Positions 11,791 to 24,002 of a stretch of DNA of 64,000 bases are shown in pieces (position 1 is the stretch's first letter; every line of letters starts with the position of its first letter). The DNA is from Diphasiastrum complanatum (Eukaryota > Streptophyta > Lycopodiopsida > Lycopodiales > Lycopodiaceae), in NCBI GenBank assembly GCA_029204225.1, contig CM055107.1:1000237-1064236 (forward strand), given 5' to 3'. A program made the position numbers and the translations under genes. The notes beneath the pieces are model-generated. The model saw only the letters and a list, made by a program, of their open reading frames with translations. It did no database searches and had not been told where the DNA came from.

Positions 11791-12639
11791 ATGTTGATGC
11801 AAATCGGGATGGCCTAGAGCATGTAAAAACACAACTCTAGACAAAAACTTAGCAGAAGCTTGTAGGATCTTGGATCTTCGAAGCCCACAAGTTGCCTTGA
11901 GACTTAAAAGATCACTTGCGTTGAACAGGCATCAACATGCAAGACATGCATGTGACATGCATGTAGCATGCAAAACTGAAAACGATGCAGGAGGTCTAGA
12001 ACATCTTAGGAGTATCTTAGATTCAACCTGAACTGAGAACTGATGTCAGAATAGTTTTCTAGATCAAAAATCAGAAATCAGCCTTGAAAATAGGCGCAAA
12101 TCTGATTTGGAAAACTGTTTAGATCTCCTCCAAATCAGCACTGAATTTGATGTAAATACACTTGATGGAAACCTCTAATCATAACAGAGATTCTGCAAGT
12201 GATCTGACAAGGATTGATCAAGTATCGATCAGGTTATGAGCAACTGTAGATTTCAGCCTACATGTAGAAATCAGAAAATTAAAATGGCTGAATGGATCTA
12301 AAACTCGGGACAGCAAGAAAGCATAAAAATTGATGGAAAGAACATAAGCAAAATACAAGAATTGATGCAGACTATACTACCGAATCACCAAGAGGAAAGA
12401 TGTTGGGAAGGGGAAGGCTCTCCACCCTCTCCTCCACCAAGGATCTCAAGAAGATCAGCGCTTGAGGAGAGGAGAGCCCTTTTTATATTTTTTGGTTGAG
12501 AATCAAGGTACAATGCATGGTAGTAGGCTGATTGGCATGTAGGAGTTCTCTCTTTGTTTACATGTAGTGTATTAGGTAGGAATAGTAGTTAACTTGTTCC
12601 TAGCCATGCATGAGTCTCTAGGACCCACAAAATTAGTCT
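11791..12639. other. No gene; LTR-like fragment possible
   Basis: No coding evidence. On the minus strand TATAAAAAGGG at about 12479-12489 lies upstream of GC-richer sequence, as in the U3/R part of a plant LTR. The GCATG-rich stretch at 11925-11970 resembles the copia LTR at 44616-45656. Neither LTR ends nor a primer-binding site could be fixed. Confidence 0.25.
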
Positions 12640-13846
12640 AGAGAGAGATTAAAACTGTAGGGAATCATGCATGATTTGGGGTAAACCTTCAGTGCCACAT
12701 TTGACCGTTCTTGTTGAGTTTGTTGTGCCTCCTTCCTCCTAGCATATGATAAATCCGGGCACCAAGTCTCAGCAGAGTATAAAACAACTGGGGAGACAGT
12801 GGCAGAAAATAGCAAGCATCTGGAACAAAATCTCTCCATATGAAGACGAGAAGTATGCCCCTTACGGAGTCTGGTGAGGGCTGTTGGTCAAAATGTCAGT
12901 AGTGGACCCAAATAGGTGTAAGTGGTCACGATCTCAATCGGCAGCCCATCATAATAGAAAGTCACATCTTCATATGCTGTCTATTGGTGTTGAACACCAT
13001 AATCTTGGTCTTCTTAGTATTAACTGTCAATCCCCCAAAGCTGACAGAAGCGATGTAAAGCAGCAAGGTGTCTCTGTAAACCAGCTGCAGAGGATGAGAG
13101 AAGAACCACATCATTAGTGTATAGGAGAATGGGGATAATAATATCCGCTAAGGGACAGCCCTCTCCACCTTCCTTGCGAATAATCCGCTCAAGGTCATCC
13201 ATATATAGTGCAAAGAGAGTGGGTGATAAGGGGCAGCCCTGCTTCACTCCAATGGTAGAATGTATCAGCGGGGACCAGCCACTACCATCCCTGAAACTCG
13301 CCAGAACTCGCTCATATAAAGTAATGATTGCGACAATAGTCTCTTCTGTGAAGCCAAGTGAAGATAACCTCTGGAAAAGGAGATGTCTCGGAACAGAGTC
13401 AAAAGCTTCGCGGAAGTCCACAAAGCAGCAATAAACTCTTTGTCTCTGATGTTGTGCCTCCTCAATAATGCATCTCATAATGAAGATCTGATATGAGGCA
13501 GAGTATCTTGGTCGAGTAATCGTCTGTAATATAGAACCATTAATCTTAGACAAAGTGTGACCAATCATAATGGTGCGGTAGTTTTCTACATTCATGGGAT
13601 CACCTGCCTTGAGGATGGGATGAAGGATATTAGTACACCATGCGGTGGGAAAACCAGAGGTCACAACGGTGTTAAAGGCGTGAGCAATATAGGGAGAGAT
13701 AAGGTGTGCTAGAGGTTTTAGGAAATCTACGTTTAGAGAATCATAGTCAGTGGCTTTATGAAGTTTGACATGTTTAATGGCGTTTTCAACCATGTGTGGA
13801 GTAAAAAGCGCGCAGTGGGTAGGTCGTGGTGAGAGTAAGGTAGGAG
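12640..13846 (-). pseudogene. LINE copy A, 5'-truncated reverse transcriptase (ORF2)
   Basis: The minus strand reads an L1-like reverse transcriptase. Order: HMVENAIKHVKLHKATDYDSL, the AWCTNILHPILKAGDP block, CCFVDFREAFDSVPRH, IGVKQGCPLSPTLFALYMDDL and LLYTNDVVLLSS, in one 257-codon frame (13020-13793). After a stop it continues with VNTKKTKIMVFNT and AETWCPDLS down to about 12640. The active-site motif is YTND at 13120-13131 instead of YADD, so the first catalytic Asp is lost. Endonuclease and ORF1 are missing. The 5' break lies next to the (GA)n tract at 13854. It is a subfamily distinct from copies B and C. Confidence 0.85.
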
Positions 13847-13849
13847 GGG

Positions 13850-13853
<4 letters not shown>

Positions 13854-13926
<73 letters not shown>
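13854..13926. repeat. (GA)n microsatellite between two LINE copies
   Basis: About 36 uninterrupted GA units, then GGGA repeats. On the minus strand it is the (CT)n that follows the 3' end of LINE copy B and precedes the 5' break of copy A. Confidence 0.95.
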
Positions 13927-13931
<5 letters not shown>

Positions 13932-15019
13932 AGGGAGGGAAAGAAAAAGATCTTTATTAATGTCTTTTCCATGCCAAGGGCATATAAGAAGTACATGTCA
14001 AGTATGTGGTAACCATGGGAGCGTATAAAACGTCTCCAAAACTGTAATAAAGAAAACATCTAGTACAAACTAAAACAAAAATAGACACGTATGCAAAAGT
14101 GTGTGTGCATAATAATCATCTGTACATATGTCAAGATGTCAAGGCTATGATGATGATGATGATGATGCTGTGCTGCTACTGTAAAAAGATGTAATGCGAG
14201 CCACAACATGAGAGAGCACTGGAGTCTGCCGGCGTCGTCTGTGCGCATGAGCATGTGTAGTAGTACGTCTCTGCGTAGGATGTCTGGCACTTCACCCCAA
14301 TAGTGCTCCAAATGTGATCAAATATGCCACTGCTATGTCGGAAACATCCTAGGACACGCTCATAAAGTGCCATCACAGCAAGAACGATGTCAGTGGAGAA
14401 GCCGAGGTCGCGGAGTCTTTGGATGAGCAATGAGCGAGGAACAAAATCAAAGGCTTTCCTGAAGTCCTCTCTCTCCTGTGCTTAGCTTCCTCAATCAAGG
14501 CCCGGAATGTGAAAATGTGATCTGTGGTAGAGTAATGGGCTCGAAAACCTGCCTGACCCATAGCATGTAGTCTCCTAGTCTCCGCCTTTGAGCTCACAAC
14601 ATACTGAAGAATAGTACCATATAGTTTTGCCAGGACATGCCCAATCATGATGGTACAGTAGTTACTCGGAATCATGAGGTCACCATTGTTATGGATGGGG
14701 TGGATAATGTTAGTGCACCAGGATGATGGAAACTGGAGACAACTGCGGAATTAAGAAGGGTGGCTATAGTAGGAGAGTAAGTCCGAGGCATGGGAAAGGA
14801 GTTCAAACTCAAGGTCTTCAATATCTCTGGCCTTGTGAGACTTCATCTTCTTAATGGTTGCAAGTACCATGTTAGATGTGAAGAAAGAGAACTCAGATGG
14901 TCGTGGAGATATACATATGGGTGGATCAATAGGGACGGTATACAAGTTAGTAGCATAATCAGTCCAGATGCGGAGGTCCTCCAGGAGGGGTGGTGGAGAG
15001 CGAGGAATGAACTCACGCA
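13927..15019 (-). pseudogene. LINE copy B, truncated and internally deleted
   Basis: Minus-strand relative of the large LINE at 22151-27438. It starts inside the endonuclease/reverse transcriptase linker (REFIPRSPPPLLEDLRIWTDYA) and keeps MIGHVLAKLYGTILQ, GQAGFRAHYSTTDHIFTFRALI and LRDLGFSTDIVLAVMALYE. At about 14290, just after WSTIGVK, it jumps to the last codons of ORF2 by a deletion of more than 1 kb that includes the YADD site and the zinc finger. The 3' UTR with AATAAA near 13950 is preserved and nearly identical to copy C, followed by a CTTT- and CT-rich tail. Several frameshifts are present. Confidence 0.8.
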
Positions 15020-15035
15020 AGGTTGCATCGAATCG

Positions 15036-15116
15036 TGGTTCGAACCGCCTTTTACGGTTCGAACCATCGAATCGTTCGGACCCGGTTCGAACCGTTCGAA
15101 TCGTTCGAACCGTTTG
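15036..15116. repeat. Cluster of TTCGAA palindromes
   Basis: GGTTCGAACC or a close variant (ATCGAATCGTTCG, GTTCGAATCGTTCGAACCG) occurs about six times in 80 bp, directly beyond the 5' break of LINE copy B. The motif resembles the B box (GGTTCGAANCC) of RNA polymerase III genes, but no tRNA fold or A box was found. Confidence 0.6.
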
Positions 15117-15165
15117 GCCCTAAAACGATTCCATCGCGATTCGGCCCTCGGTATTCTGTTCGCGC

Positions 15166-15781
<616 letters not shown>

Positions 15782-16139
15782 TGTTACGAGCTCGTAACCA
15801 GTGCCGAACCCTAGAGAACACAGATAGGTCAGATACCACAGTCAGGGTCGTGTCCAGCGTACATGACCAACAGGGCAAGACAGTGTGAGTAGTGTGCCCC
15901 AGCACGGTCCATAGCCATGGCGGGCCTAACACAGCCTAGGGACCCTGTCAGTAGGATAGGGCCCCCAGTTGGGTCCCGACGTGCAGTCGGCCACGTCAGT
16001 GCCACGTGGCCGACACTTGGCAGTAGCATGCTACCAGTCCTCACACTGGGCTAGGAGGGGCTTACTCTATATCAGGGAGTAGGCAAGGTTGGGTGGATCA
16101 GTGAGTGTTTGCCCTACTGTGGTGTTAGGATCTATTACA
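15782..16139 (+). repeat. Chromovirus 5' LTR
   Basis: TG...CA ends. The first bases form a perfect 16-bp palindrome, GTTACGAGCTCGTAAC. Inside are CCACGTCAGTGCCACGTGGC at about 15980-16010 (two ACGT-core motifs of light- or stress-responsive type) and a TATATCA near 16067 that could be the TATA element. Confidence 0.93.
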
Positions 16140-16140
16140 C

Positions 16141-16152
16141 TGGTATCAGAGC
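16141..16152 (+). promoter_or_regulatory. Primer-binding site (tRNA-iMet)
   Basis: TGGTATCAGAGC, an exact match to the common plant site, begins two bases after the LTR end. Confidence 0.9.
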
Positions 16153-16942
16153 CATCTCCATTCTAGGGAGTTTAGGACAGCAGTAGAGAAAGCTATCAGA
16201 AGATAGGAAGTGTTTCTCAGATTCTCAGAGAGGAATAGAGGAGGAGGATCGCTGTAGGAGCAGTCTTCAAACTTCTGATTTCCACTGAGAAATCACAGTA
16301 GCAAGGAGTCAGATTCCAAGTGTAGGTAACTCGCTGAAAAAACAGCTGTTTCTCACTGACTTCAGAGGATTCTTCGTAGTTTTCCCAGCGAAATTAGAGT
16401 AGGAAGAAGCCAGCACCTCCATCGCTGTACAGTCAGAGACCTACATCCGATTTCCAGGGAAAAAGTTACTGGTTTTCAGCGAGTTGGAAGCCAAAAAAGA
16501 GGAGCAGGGCCAGCGCTGCCAGTGCTTCTGAAAATCTGGTTTTTCAACAAGTTTTTGGGCCCCAACGTCAGAGATTTGGAGCAAGAGGATTTCTACCAGA
16601 TCAGCGAGTAGGAGACTTCTGAAATTTCAGAACTCAGAAGGGTTTTTGGACTTCAGATTTGCCTTTTTGTGGACAAGTTGGATTGCAATCAGACCAGCGA
16701 GCTACTATCCTCAAAAAACCGGGAAATTTAGTACCGTTTTGAAGCCTCAAACTGGCATTTTTCGGAACAGCAGGTCTGAAATTTTGGGGAAAAGAGCTGA
16801 AAGGGTTCCTCTTCATTCTTTCTTTGGAAGTACAGTCCTCAGAAACAGCTAAGTCATCTTTCCTTTCCCTTGTACAGTTGTAAATTAGTCTTTTAGACTT
16901 TTTTCCTTCAGAAGTTAAGGTAGCTCTCTTTCAGTTTCGAAG
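16153..16942 (+). other. Untranslated leader of the chromovirus
   Basis: 790 bp between the primer site and the gag ATG. It is rich in CAG/CTG and TTTCAG motifs, with no open frame longer than about 70 codons. It probably holds packaging signals, but none can be identified from sequence alone. Confidence 0.6.
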
Positions 16943-18739
16943 ATGACCACTCCTCAGGGACCTGATCAACCCCAGGAGAGAGGCTTCGACGAACTTGAAA
17001 CAGAAGCCTTGGCTTACAGAAAAGGGAAGGAACCCATGGAAGTAGAAGAACAGGAACAGTTCGCCGAAGAACTCGACGAACTAGTTACCAAGGAGCAGTT
17101 CCTCCAATTGGTAACAGAAGTGGACGAACTGAAGCTGGCATTAGCCAATTTCAAGTCCAGTGTGGACGACTCGTTCGCTGAACTCAAAAACTTGATTTTG
17201 AGCTCCGCGAAAGGAAGCCTTCCCTCCACTTCTCAGTTATCCCCTTCTCCACTTCCATCAGTTTCGGGTGAGACTTTACGGTCTCACCCCAGTGGTTTTA
17301 AAGATTTAAAGCCTCCTACTTTTAATGGGGAAGAGAAGGATAGAAATGCAGATATTCTACAAACCTTCCTCAGCAAATGGAAGAACATTCATGCTCTTAA
17401 ACAGACCCCTGACCATTTGCAAGCAATTGAGGCCAGTCTTTCTTTAGGGCCTATGGCCTATAAGTGGTGGTTAAATCTCCAGGAGACTGGGCAGACTCCC
17501 CGGTCATGGAAAGCTTTTGAAGAAGCTTTCCTAAGAGAATTTCTACCAGAGAATGAACTTGATAGAGCCTGGGAAGCCTGGGAAAGAACAGTAATGGACA
17601 AGTCCCTCATCCAATATATCTCGCAGTATCGAGAGGCAATTTTAAAGATTAAAAATATGGATGACTATCAAAAAATCAGGGGATTTGTCCGTGGCCTCAA
17701 AGATGAATATAAAGTAGAGGTCCAGAGAAACTCGCCTACTACCCTTGAGCAAGCTCTCAGATATGCTCAAATCTATGATGATTCAGTGGGTAGGAAGAGA
17801 GCGAGACAGCAACCACTTTCTGAGCAGCTTCCTCAGAAAGACTTTCAATTTAAAAAGAAATTTTTAAAAAGAAAGAAAGAAGATAAATTTAAAGGTGAAG
17901 CTCCTCAGAAACGCCCTTCACTCATACAGCCCTTAAAACCAGATGATTTTGAGAAAGCCAAACAGGAACGTTTGTGCTTTGTGTGTATGGGCAAGGGACA
18001 CACAGTCAGACAGTGTCCCAAGGGGCCTTTCACTAAAAAAGATAAAAAACAAGTTCATCTTGTTCAGACTGTATGTTTCCCCAGTAACTCGGCAGCTTCC
18101 GAGATCAAAGTGTATCATGAAGATCATGAACACGGTTGCCAGCTGACCTCTGCAATGCTAGCGAGACCCTTCAGCTTTGGGCCGCATGACCTAGTACGTA
18201 TGCATGGGAAAGTTGGTAACCAGTCAGTAAGAGTCATGGTTGATGATGGGGCAACCCATAATTTCATCAACCACACCCTGGTTAAAAAGCTTAAACTACC
18301 AGAAGTACCTAGTCAGCATAGGTACATAGTTTCATTAGCTAAGGGTGAAGATAAAAAAATATGGGAAACTATGGTAAGTAAGTTAAATCTTGGTATTCAG
18401 GGGTACCAAGATCAAATAAACTTTCAGATAATGCACCTGGATCGAACAGACATTGTTCTCGGGAGAGATTGGCTCTACAGTTTAGGACCTTCCCTCCACA
18501 GGAACTATCAGGAGAACACCCTCAGCTTTCAGTATAAAGGCCGAGAGATCCAGTTGCATGGGGAGCATGATGTTCCCAACAGCCCTATGGTCTGCAGTTC
18601 AGAGCTCTGTCAGCTAATCGGAGACGAAGACCATCAGGTATTCTTATGTGACTTTCAGTTTATTCCTGAAGTTTCTATTTCCAGTTCTATGTTTTTCCTG
18701 AAGATTTGCCACATGGTTTACCACCTAGCAGAGAGGTAG
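16943..18739 (+). CDS. Gag-protease polyprotein of chromovirus
   Basis: 598 codons. An acidic N-terminus is followed by a retrotransposon Gag/capsid domain at about residues 110-270 ([39 protein letters not shown]). A zinc knuckle [14 protein letters not shown] at about 345-358 has perfect C-x2-C-x4-H-x4-C spacing. An aspartic protease begins near residue 430 with [12 protein letters not shown], where DDGA stands for the usual DSGA. The frame ends just where the reverse transcriptase frame begins, overlapping it by 34 bases (18706-18739) in the -1 frame. The last ~15 residues, after SISSSM, are out of frame with the family: the pol frame there gives [17 protein letters not shown]. Gag and protease look intact. 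Confidence 0.92.
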   Translation: MTTPQGPDQPQERGFDELETEALAYRKGKEPMEVEEQEQFAEELDELVTKEQFLQLVTEVDELKLALANFKSSVDDSFAELKNLILSSAKGSLPSTSQLSPSPLPSVSGETLRSHPSGFKDLKPPTFNGEEKDRNADILQTFLSKWKNIHALKQTPDHLQAIEASLSLGPMAYKWWLNLQETGQTPRSWKAFEEAFLREFLPENELDRAWEAWERTVMDKSLIQYISQYREAILKIKNMDDYQKIRGFVRGLKDEYKVEVQRNSPTTLEQALRYAQIYDDSVGRKRARQQPLSEQLPQKDFQFKKKFLKRKKEDKFKGEAPQKRPSLIQPLKPDDFEKAKQERLCFVCMGKGHTVRQCPKGPFTKKDKKQVHLVQTVCFPSNSAASEIKVYHEDHEHGCQLTSAMLARPFSFGPHDLVRMHGKVGNQSVRVMVDDGATHNFINHTLVKKLKLPEVPSQHRYIVSLAKGEDKKIWETMVSKLNLGIQGYQDQINFQIMHLDRTDIVLGRDWLYSLGPSLHRNYQENTLSFQYKGREIQLHGEHDVPNSPMVCSSELCQLIGDEDHQVFLCDFQFIPEVSISSSMFFLKICHMVYHLAER

Positions 18740-21672
18740 ATCATGTAATAAACCTAGTACCAGGTACAGCACCTGTTTCTAAACCTCCGTATCGGGTTAG
18801 CCGAACAAAGGATGAAGAAATAACTAGGCAGTTAACAGACTATCTTGGGAAAGGCCAAATTCAGACCAGTAGTTCACCATGGGCCTCACCAGTCCTATTG
18901 GTGAAAAAGAAAGAGGGGTCTATGCGTCTTTGCGTAGATTACAGAGCCCTCAATAAAGTCACAATTAAGAATAAATACCCTATGCCTCGAGCAGACGAGT
19001 TGTTTGATCAACTCGACGGGGCTAAGTTTTTCAGCAAAATAGACCTCAGATCGGGATATCATCAAGTCCGTATAAAATCGGAAGATGTCTCGAAAACAGC
19101 TTTTAGGACTCGTCACGGTCATTATGAGTTTAAGGTGATGCCATTTGGGCTCACAAATGCTCCAGCTACCTTTATGACCTTGATGAACAGTGTCCTCAGA
19201 CCATACTTGGGTAAGTTTGTAGTCGTATTTTTAGATGACATCCTCGTCTACAGCAAAACGAGGAAGGAGCATCTAAAACACCTCAGAAAGGTGTTTCGAC
19301 TGCTCAGAAAGCATAGGCTTTATGCTAAACAATCCAAGTGTGAATTCTTCGTTGAAGAAGTAGCATATTTGGGTCACATTATCTCTTCAGATGGGATTAA
19401 GATGGACCCAAATAAGGTTAAAGCCATACTCAGTTGGCGGAGACCTCAGAATATTTTGGAACTTCAAATCTTTCTTGGTCTGGCGGGATATTACAGACGA
19501 TTTGTCAAGGAATATGCTCAGATAGCAGTCCCTATGAAAAATCTCCTTAAGGGGAAGGGAAAGGAGTTCATTTGGGAGTCCGCACAACAGGAGAGCTTTG
19601 ATGCTCTCAAAACAGCCTTAGCTACAGCACCAGTTTTAAAGGTCGTCGACCCCAATCAGCCATTTGTGGTCGAAACAGATGCTAGCGACTTTGCAGTAGG
19701 TGCTGTGCTAACTCAGGGTGGACGACCAGTTGCGTTCGAGAGTAAAAAACTCGAGCCAGCACAGACTAGGTATAGTGCCTATGAAAAGGAACTCTTTTCT
19801 ATAGTCCATGCCCTTAAGACTTGGAGGCATTATTTGTATGGTGCCAACTTTGAGGTCCTGACAGACCATGAGAGTCTCAGATACCTTTGCAATCAACCTG
19901 AGCTTAGAGGTCGGAAAGCTCGTTGGGCAGAGTTGATGCAAGAGTTTGACATGTCTATCAGATATAGGCGCGGAAAATTCAATACAGTAGCAGATGCCCT
20001 TAGCAGAATGCCTATGATAAACGAGCTGAGTTTTACTCAGATTCGTAATGAGTTACTCGAGTCCTTGAGAGGGAAATGCCAGCATGATGCATTCTTCTCT
20101 ATTATCTGGAACTCAGTCCAGAACAGACAGTTACAGACTCCAGAACCAGTTCCCGGGGCTGGTGCCAGTTCATCCAAGAATACGGCAGTTTCCGTTGAGG
20201 ATGATGATGAGTCCGAGTATACGTCGTCAGATGACGTTGAGGATTCTGAGCCTGTATCACCCAAGCAAACCCCAGTGGTTGAGGGTCAGTTGACTCAAGG
20301 ATTCAAATGGAAACAGTATTCCATTCAGGATGAGTACTTGCTCTATAGAGATAGAGTATGTGTCCCCAATTCAGAGGATTATAGGCAGCAGGTCCTATAT
20401 GAATGTCATGACAATCCTAGCGCGGGACACCCAGGCATACAGAAGACCTATGAGCTTCTTCGTAGGCAATTTTTCTGGCCCAGTATGAAAAAGGACGTCC
20501 ACCAGTATGTAACCAGTTGCCAGAAATGTCAAGTAAATAAAGCAGAGCGTTTAAAGGCAGGAGGGTTGTTGCATCCCTTAGAAATACCAGCTGGTAAATG
20601 GGAGAGTATCTCCATGGATTTTATAGTAGGCCTGCCTAAAAACCAAAAGGGTAATGACGCTGTATGGGTCACAGTTGACCGTCTGACCAAAATGGCTCAT
20701 TTTATTCCGACCAAAACAACCGTTAGAGCTCCAGAGTTAGCGAGGTTGTTTGTAGACGGGCTATTTAAATTGTACGGTCTACCTTCCGGCATAGTCAGCG
20801 ACCGGGACAGTAAGTTTACTGGAAATTTTTGGAAGGCAGTATTCCATCATCTCCATACTAAACTTAATATGAGTACCACCGACCATCCACAGACGGACGG
20901 TCAAACAGAAAGGGTAAATCAAGTGCTGGAGGATATGCTTCGTGCATACGTCAGCAAGAGGCAGACTAATTGGGAGGAGTATCTCTCGATATTAGAGTTT
21001 GCTTACAACAGTACCAAACATTCAGCTACGGGATACAACCCATTTATGCTGATGTACGGTTTTCAGCCACGCTCACCCACAGCTGTAGGGTTTAAACAAG
21101 AAAAAGTTGAAGCAGCCAGAAACTTTTTAGAAGACCTAAACCAAATGATAGAACATGCTAAGCGTAGCATTAGACAATCCCAGGATCGAGCCAGGCATTA
21201 TGCAGATCCACACAGACGGGATGTGCAGTTCTCCACTGGTGAGAGAGTCTACTTGAGAGTCCCAGTTGACTCTAAAACCCTCAAATCAGGAGTGTGTGCT
21301 AAGTTGTCTCCAAGGTATTGTGGTCCCTTTACCATCAGTAGGAGACTAGGCAAGGTCACCTATGAACTAGAACTCCCACACAGCAGTAAGGTTTTTCCAG
21401 TTTTTCATGTAAGTCAGTTACGAAAAGCCTTAACCAGATCAGATAATCTGGTAGGGGACAGTGTTCTAGTTCTCCCATTGGATCCTCAACAACCTCCACA
21501 TGAACCAGAGGAAATTCTTGATAGTAGAGAGACGCAGACTCGTCATACTCTATACCGAGAATATCTGGTTAAGTGGAATGATCAGCCTGTTGAGAATGCC
21601 ACTTGGGAAAGAGGCAGCGTCCTTCGCAAGATTTTTCCAGACTTTGTCTTAGAGGACCAAGACGGTTCTTAA
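18706..21672 (+). CDS. Reverse transcriptase-RNase H-integrase-chromodomain
   Basis: 988 codons without a stop. Reverse transcriptase occupies about residues 1-280 ([33 protein letters not shown], active site FLDDILVYS near 172). RNase H starts near 320 ([27 protein letters not shown]). Integrase has an H2C2 finger ([12 protein letters not shown]...CQKCQ, about 575-608) and the catalytic triad in [17 protein letters not shown] and [12 protein letters not shown]. Residues ~945-980 ([17 protein letters not shown]) are a chromodomain, which places it among chromoviruses. The ATG at 18706 may not be the true start, since this frame should follow protease by fusion or frameshift. Confidence 0.93.
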   Translation: MPHGLPPSREVDHVINLVPGTAPVSKPPYRVSRTKDEEITRQLTDYLGKGQIQTSSSPWASPVLLVKKKEGSMRLCVDYRALNKVTIKNKYPMPRADELFDQLDGAKFFSKIDLRSGYHQVRIKSEDVSKTAFRTRHGHYEFKVMPFGLTNAPATFMTLMNSVLRPYLGKFVVVFLDDILVYSKTRKEHLKHLRKVFRLLRKHRLYAKQSKCEFFVEEVAYLGHIISSDGIKMDPNKVKAILSWRRPQNILELQIFLGLAGYYRRFVKEYAQIAVPMKNLLKGKGKEFIWESAQQESFDALKTALATAPVLKVVDPNQPFVVETDASDFAVGAVLTQGGRPVAFESKKLEPAQTRYSAYEKELFSIVHALKTWRHYLYGANFEVLTDHESLRYLCNQPELRGRKARWAELMQEFDMSIRYRRGKFNTVADALSRMPMINELSFTQIRNELLESLRGKCQHDAFFSIIWNSVQNRQLQTPEPVPGAGASSSKNTAVSVEDDDESEYTSSDDVEDSEPVSPKQTPVVEGQLTQGFKWKQYSIQDEYLLYRDRVCVPNSEDYRQQVLYECHDNPSAGHPGIQKTYELLRRQFFWPSMKKDVHQYVTSCQKCQVNKAERLKAGGLLHPLEIPAGKWESISMDFIVGLPKNQKGNDAVWVTVDRLTKMAHFIPTKTTVRAPELARLFVDGLFKLYGLPSGIVSDRDSKFTGNFWKAVFHHLHTKLNMSTTDHPQTDGQTERVNQVLEDMLRAYVSKRQTNWEEYLSILEFAYNSTKHSATGYNPFMLMYGFQPRSPTAVGFKQEKVEAARNFLEDLNQMIEHAKRSIRQSQDRARHYADPHRRDVQFSTGERVYLRVPVDSKTLKSGVCAKLSPRYCGPFTISRRLGKVTYELELPHSSKVFPVFHVSQLRKALTRSDNLVGDSVLVLPLDPQQPPHEPEEILDSRETQTRHTLYREYLVKWNDQPVENATWERGSVLRKIFPDFVLEDQDGS

Positions 21673-21683
21673 GGGGGAGGGAG

Positions 21684-22041
21684 TGTTACGAGCTCGTAAC
21701 CAGTGCCGAACCCTAGAGAACACAGATAGGTCAGATACCACAGTCAGGGTCGTGTCCAGCGTACATGACCAACAGGGCAAGACAGTGTGAGTAGTGTGCC
21801 CCAGCACGGTCCATAGCCATGGCGGGCCTAACACAGCCTAGGGACCCTGTCAGCAGGATAGGGCCCCCAGTTGGGTCCCGACGTGCAGTCGGCCACGTCA
21901 GTGCCACGTGGCCGACACTTGGCAGTAGCATGCTACCAGTCCTCACACTGGGCTAGGAGGGGCTTACTCTATATCAGGGAGTAGGCAAGGCTGGGTGGAT
22001 CAGTGAGTGTTTGCCCTACTGTGGTGTTAGGATCTATTACA
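21684..22041 (+). repeat. Chromovirus 3' LTR
   Basis: 358 bp, two substitutions relative to the 5' LTR. Preceded by the polypurine tract. Followed by CTTAGAGAGATC and then a (GA)n array. Confidence 0.93.
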
Positions 22042-22064
22042 CTTAGAGAGATCTGTAGACTCAC

Positions 22065-22066
<2 letters not shown>

Positions 22067-22156
<90 letters not shown>

Positions 22157-22167
22157 AAGAAAGAAAG
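22067..22167. repeat. (GA)n then (GAAA)n at the 3' end of LINE copy C
   Basis: About 43 GA units (22067-22152) followed by four GAAA units. In the LINE's orientation this is a (TTTC)n(CT)n tail directly after AATAAAGC, in place of a poly(A) tail. Confidence 0.95.
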
Positions 22168-22541
22168 CTTTATTAATGTCTTTTCCATGCCAAAAGGCAT
22201 ATAAGACTAGTAAATGCACATGTCAAGTATGTGGTAACCATAGGAGCGTATGAAACGTCTCCAAAACAGTAACAAAGTAGCAATCTAGAGCTAAAGCTAT
22301 AAACTGATATAGATGTGATGCTATTAGAAACATGTGGGAGCATGTATACTGCTAACAGTCATGAGTGAGATATGACATTATCATCTAGTCCTGTCCTGCT
22401 GGTGCTGATGATATAGAAGGATGTAATACGGCCTGTGGCATGAAGGGCCACTGGTGGTCTCTGACGTCGTCTGAGAGGATGAAGAGGTCTCCTCGTGATA
22501 GGTCGAGTAGCTCGTGCTGCAACATGGGTATGTGTGGGACG

Positions 22542-23573
22542 CTATCTCTGGTCTCTGTGGGCAAGTAGGTCATCATCATCATGGTCACCGTCATCAAAAC
22601 GTCCTCTCCTCCTGGAGAAGAAAGAAGTGATCTGAGGCTGAGAAACCTGACTCGGTTGGGCTGTCTGATACAAATCCTGTCGTAGTATAAACATCTCTCG
22701 TATCATGAGTGCCGCGCATCGGGAATCCTCATAAGCTATGAGCGATCGTAAAGTGACAGGTGTGTCTCGGAACAAACAGTGGTATCTCCCTCTGATCTCG
22801 TAATATACCGGGCACCTAAAGATAAAGTGCTCCTCTGACTCCACCTCCTCTAAAGAGCATAACTGGCAAATCCGCTCCTCTCTCGGGGTACCCTGGAATC
22901 TACCAGTCTCAATAGCCAACTGATGTGATGATACACGGAGCTGTCCCAATGTAAATCTGAGGCAATGTGATAGTCTCGAGTCCAAATAATGCGGTAAGAC
23001 CGGGACCCCTGCTATGTCAAGCTCAATAAAATGAGTCCAGTAGTAGCCGGGTTTCACCCCAAGCTGTCGCCCCCAAGTGCGGTCGAGATACGCCCGATAT
23101 AAGATGCGCCTGATATACTGATGAGTACCTGAGGGGAGCTCTGTAATGGAGATACCAAATGACTCAAGGAGGAAATGGGATGCCTGAGAGAACCACGATA
23201 GTCGATAGCCCTGGTCATGAAGAAAGTGTGAGGAGACCAGTGCTGTCTGTGTATATCTCATATCCTCATCGGGCAGAGCCTGGATTCTCTGAATGTATGT
23301 GATAAGCTGGAACGCGGCATATATCTGAATGGGTGGAACGACAAACTCTGCAAGAAGGATCTCATGTGGAACCGAGGGCTTCGCCCGAATCATACGGGCT
23401 AACATGGTGGTCTGCAATTGTGAAATGCTGGCCCAGTGTGATGAAGGGAGGCCGGTGCACCATGTCTCTGCTGCATATAAGGCTGTGGGGGTGACAATAT
23501 TATCAAAGAGTCTACACTTACTGCGAACATCTCGGATGAGCTTCTTGAAACAGAATCGCTCCCCCCTTCCCAA
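22542..23573 (-). pseudogene. LINE ORF2 C-terminal part with zinc finger
   Basis: 343 codons: FCFKKLIRDVRSKCRLFDN, ALYAAETWCTGL, then a long helical region and the reverse-transcriptase-associated zinc finger ERICQLCSLEEVESEEHFIFRC (C-x2-C...H-x4-C) near 22830. The end is Asp-rich (FDDGDHDDDDLLAH). It is out of frame with the preceding block at 23518-23850, which holds the intact YADD active site at 23830-23841 (LLYADDVVLVSP) and VNTAKTKVMVFNTSRAF. The two were one protein before frameshifts near 23560 and 23880. Confidence 0.85.
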
Positions 23574-24002
23574 GTCGGGTGGTGGCAGCTTGCCGCATGC
23601 TGAAGGTAGGACCAGAGAAGAGTATCCCCAAATAGGTATAAGAGGAAACTACCTCTAAGGCCTGTCCATCTAAGATGAGCTCCTGGCGCTGCATGAAGGC
23701 TCGAGAAGTGTTGAAGACCATAACCTTGGTCTTCGCAGTGTTCACCCCCAACCCCCATCTGGTACAAAATCCCTGTAAACAATCCAGCTGCCTCTGCAAA
23801 CCCTCTCTGGTCGGGGATACTAGTACTACATCATCCGCATAAAGGAGAATAGCAATCAGAATGGTGCCAAGTCTACAGCCACCCCCGCCACACTGTGAGA
23901 CTCTAACTCATCAATATACAGTCCAAAGAGAACTGGTGAAAGAGAGCACCCCTGTTTCACCCCAATGGTGCTCCAAATGTGATCAGATAAGCCACTGCTA
24001 TG

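Larger units (their letters stand above)
15782..22041 (+). mobile_element. Young Ty3/gypsy chromovirus with 358-bp LTRs
   Basis: A structurally complete element: LTR 15782-16139, tRNA-iMet primer site 16141-16152, leader, gag-protease frame, reverse transcriptase-RNase H-integrase-chromodomain frame, purine tract AAGGGGGAGGGAG ending at 21683, and LTR 21684-22041. Both LTRs are 358 bp, start TGTTACGAGC and end ATTACA. By eye they differ at two positions only (GTCAGTAGG/GTCAGCAGG and AAGGTTGGG/AAGGCTGGG), which points to recent insertion. The flanking five bases, AGAAC on the left and CTTAG on the right, do not match, so the expected target-site duplication is missing. Confidence 0.93.

Noticed and set aside
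15036-15116. Possible tRNA gene because of GGTTCGAANCC motifs
   Set aside because: No acceptor or anticodon stem can be drawn around any of the motifs, and no A box lies at the right distance.
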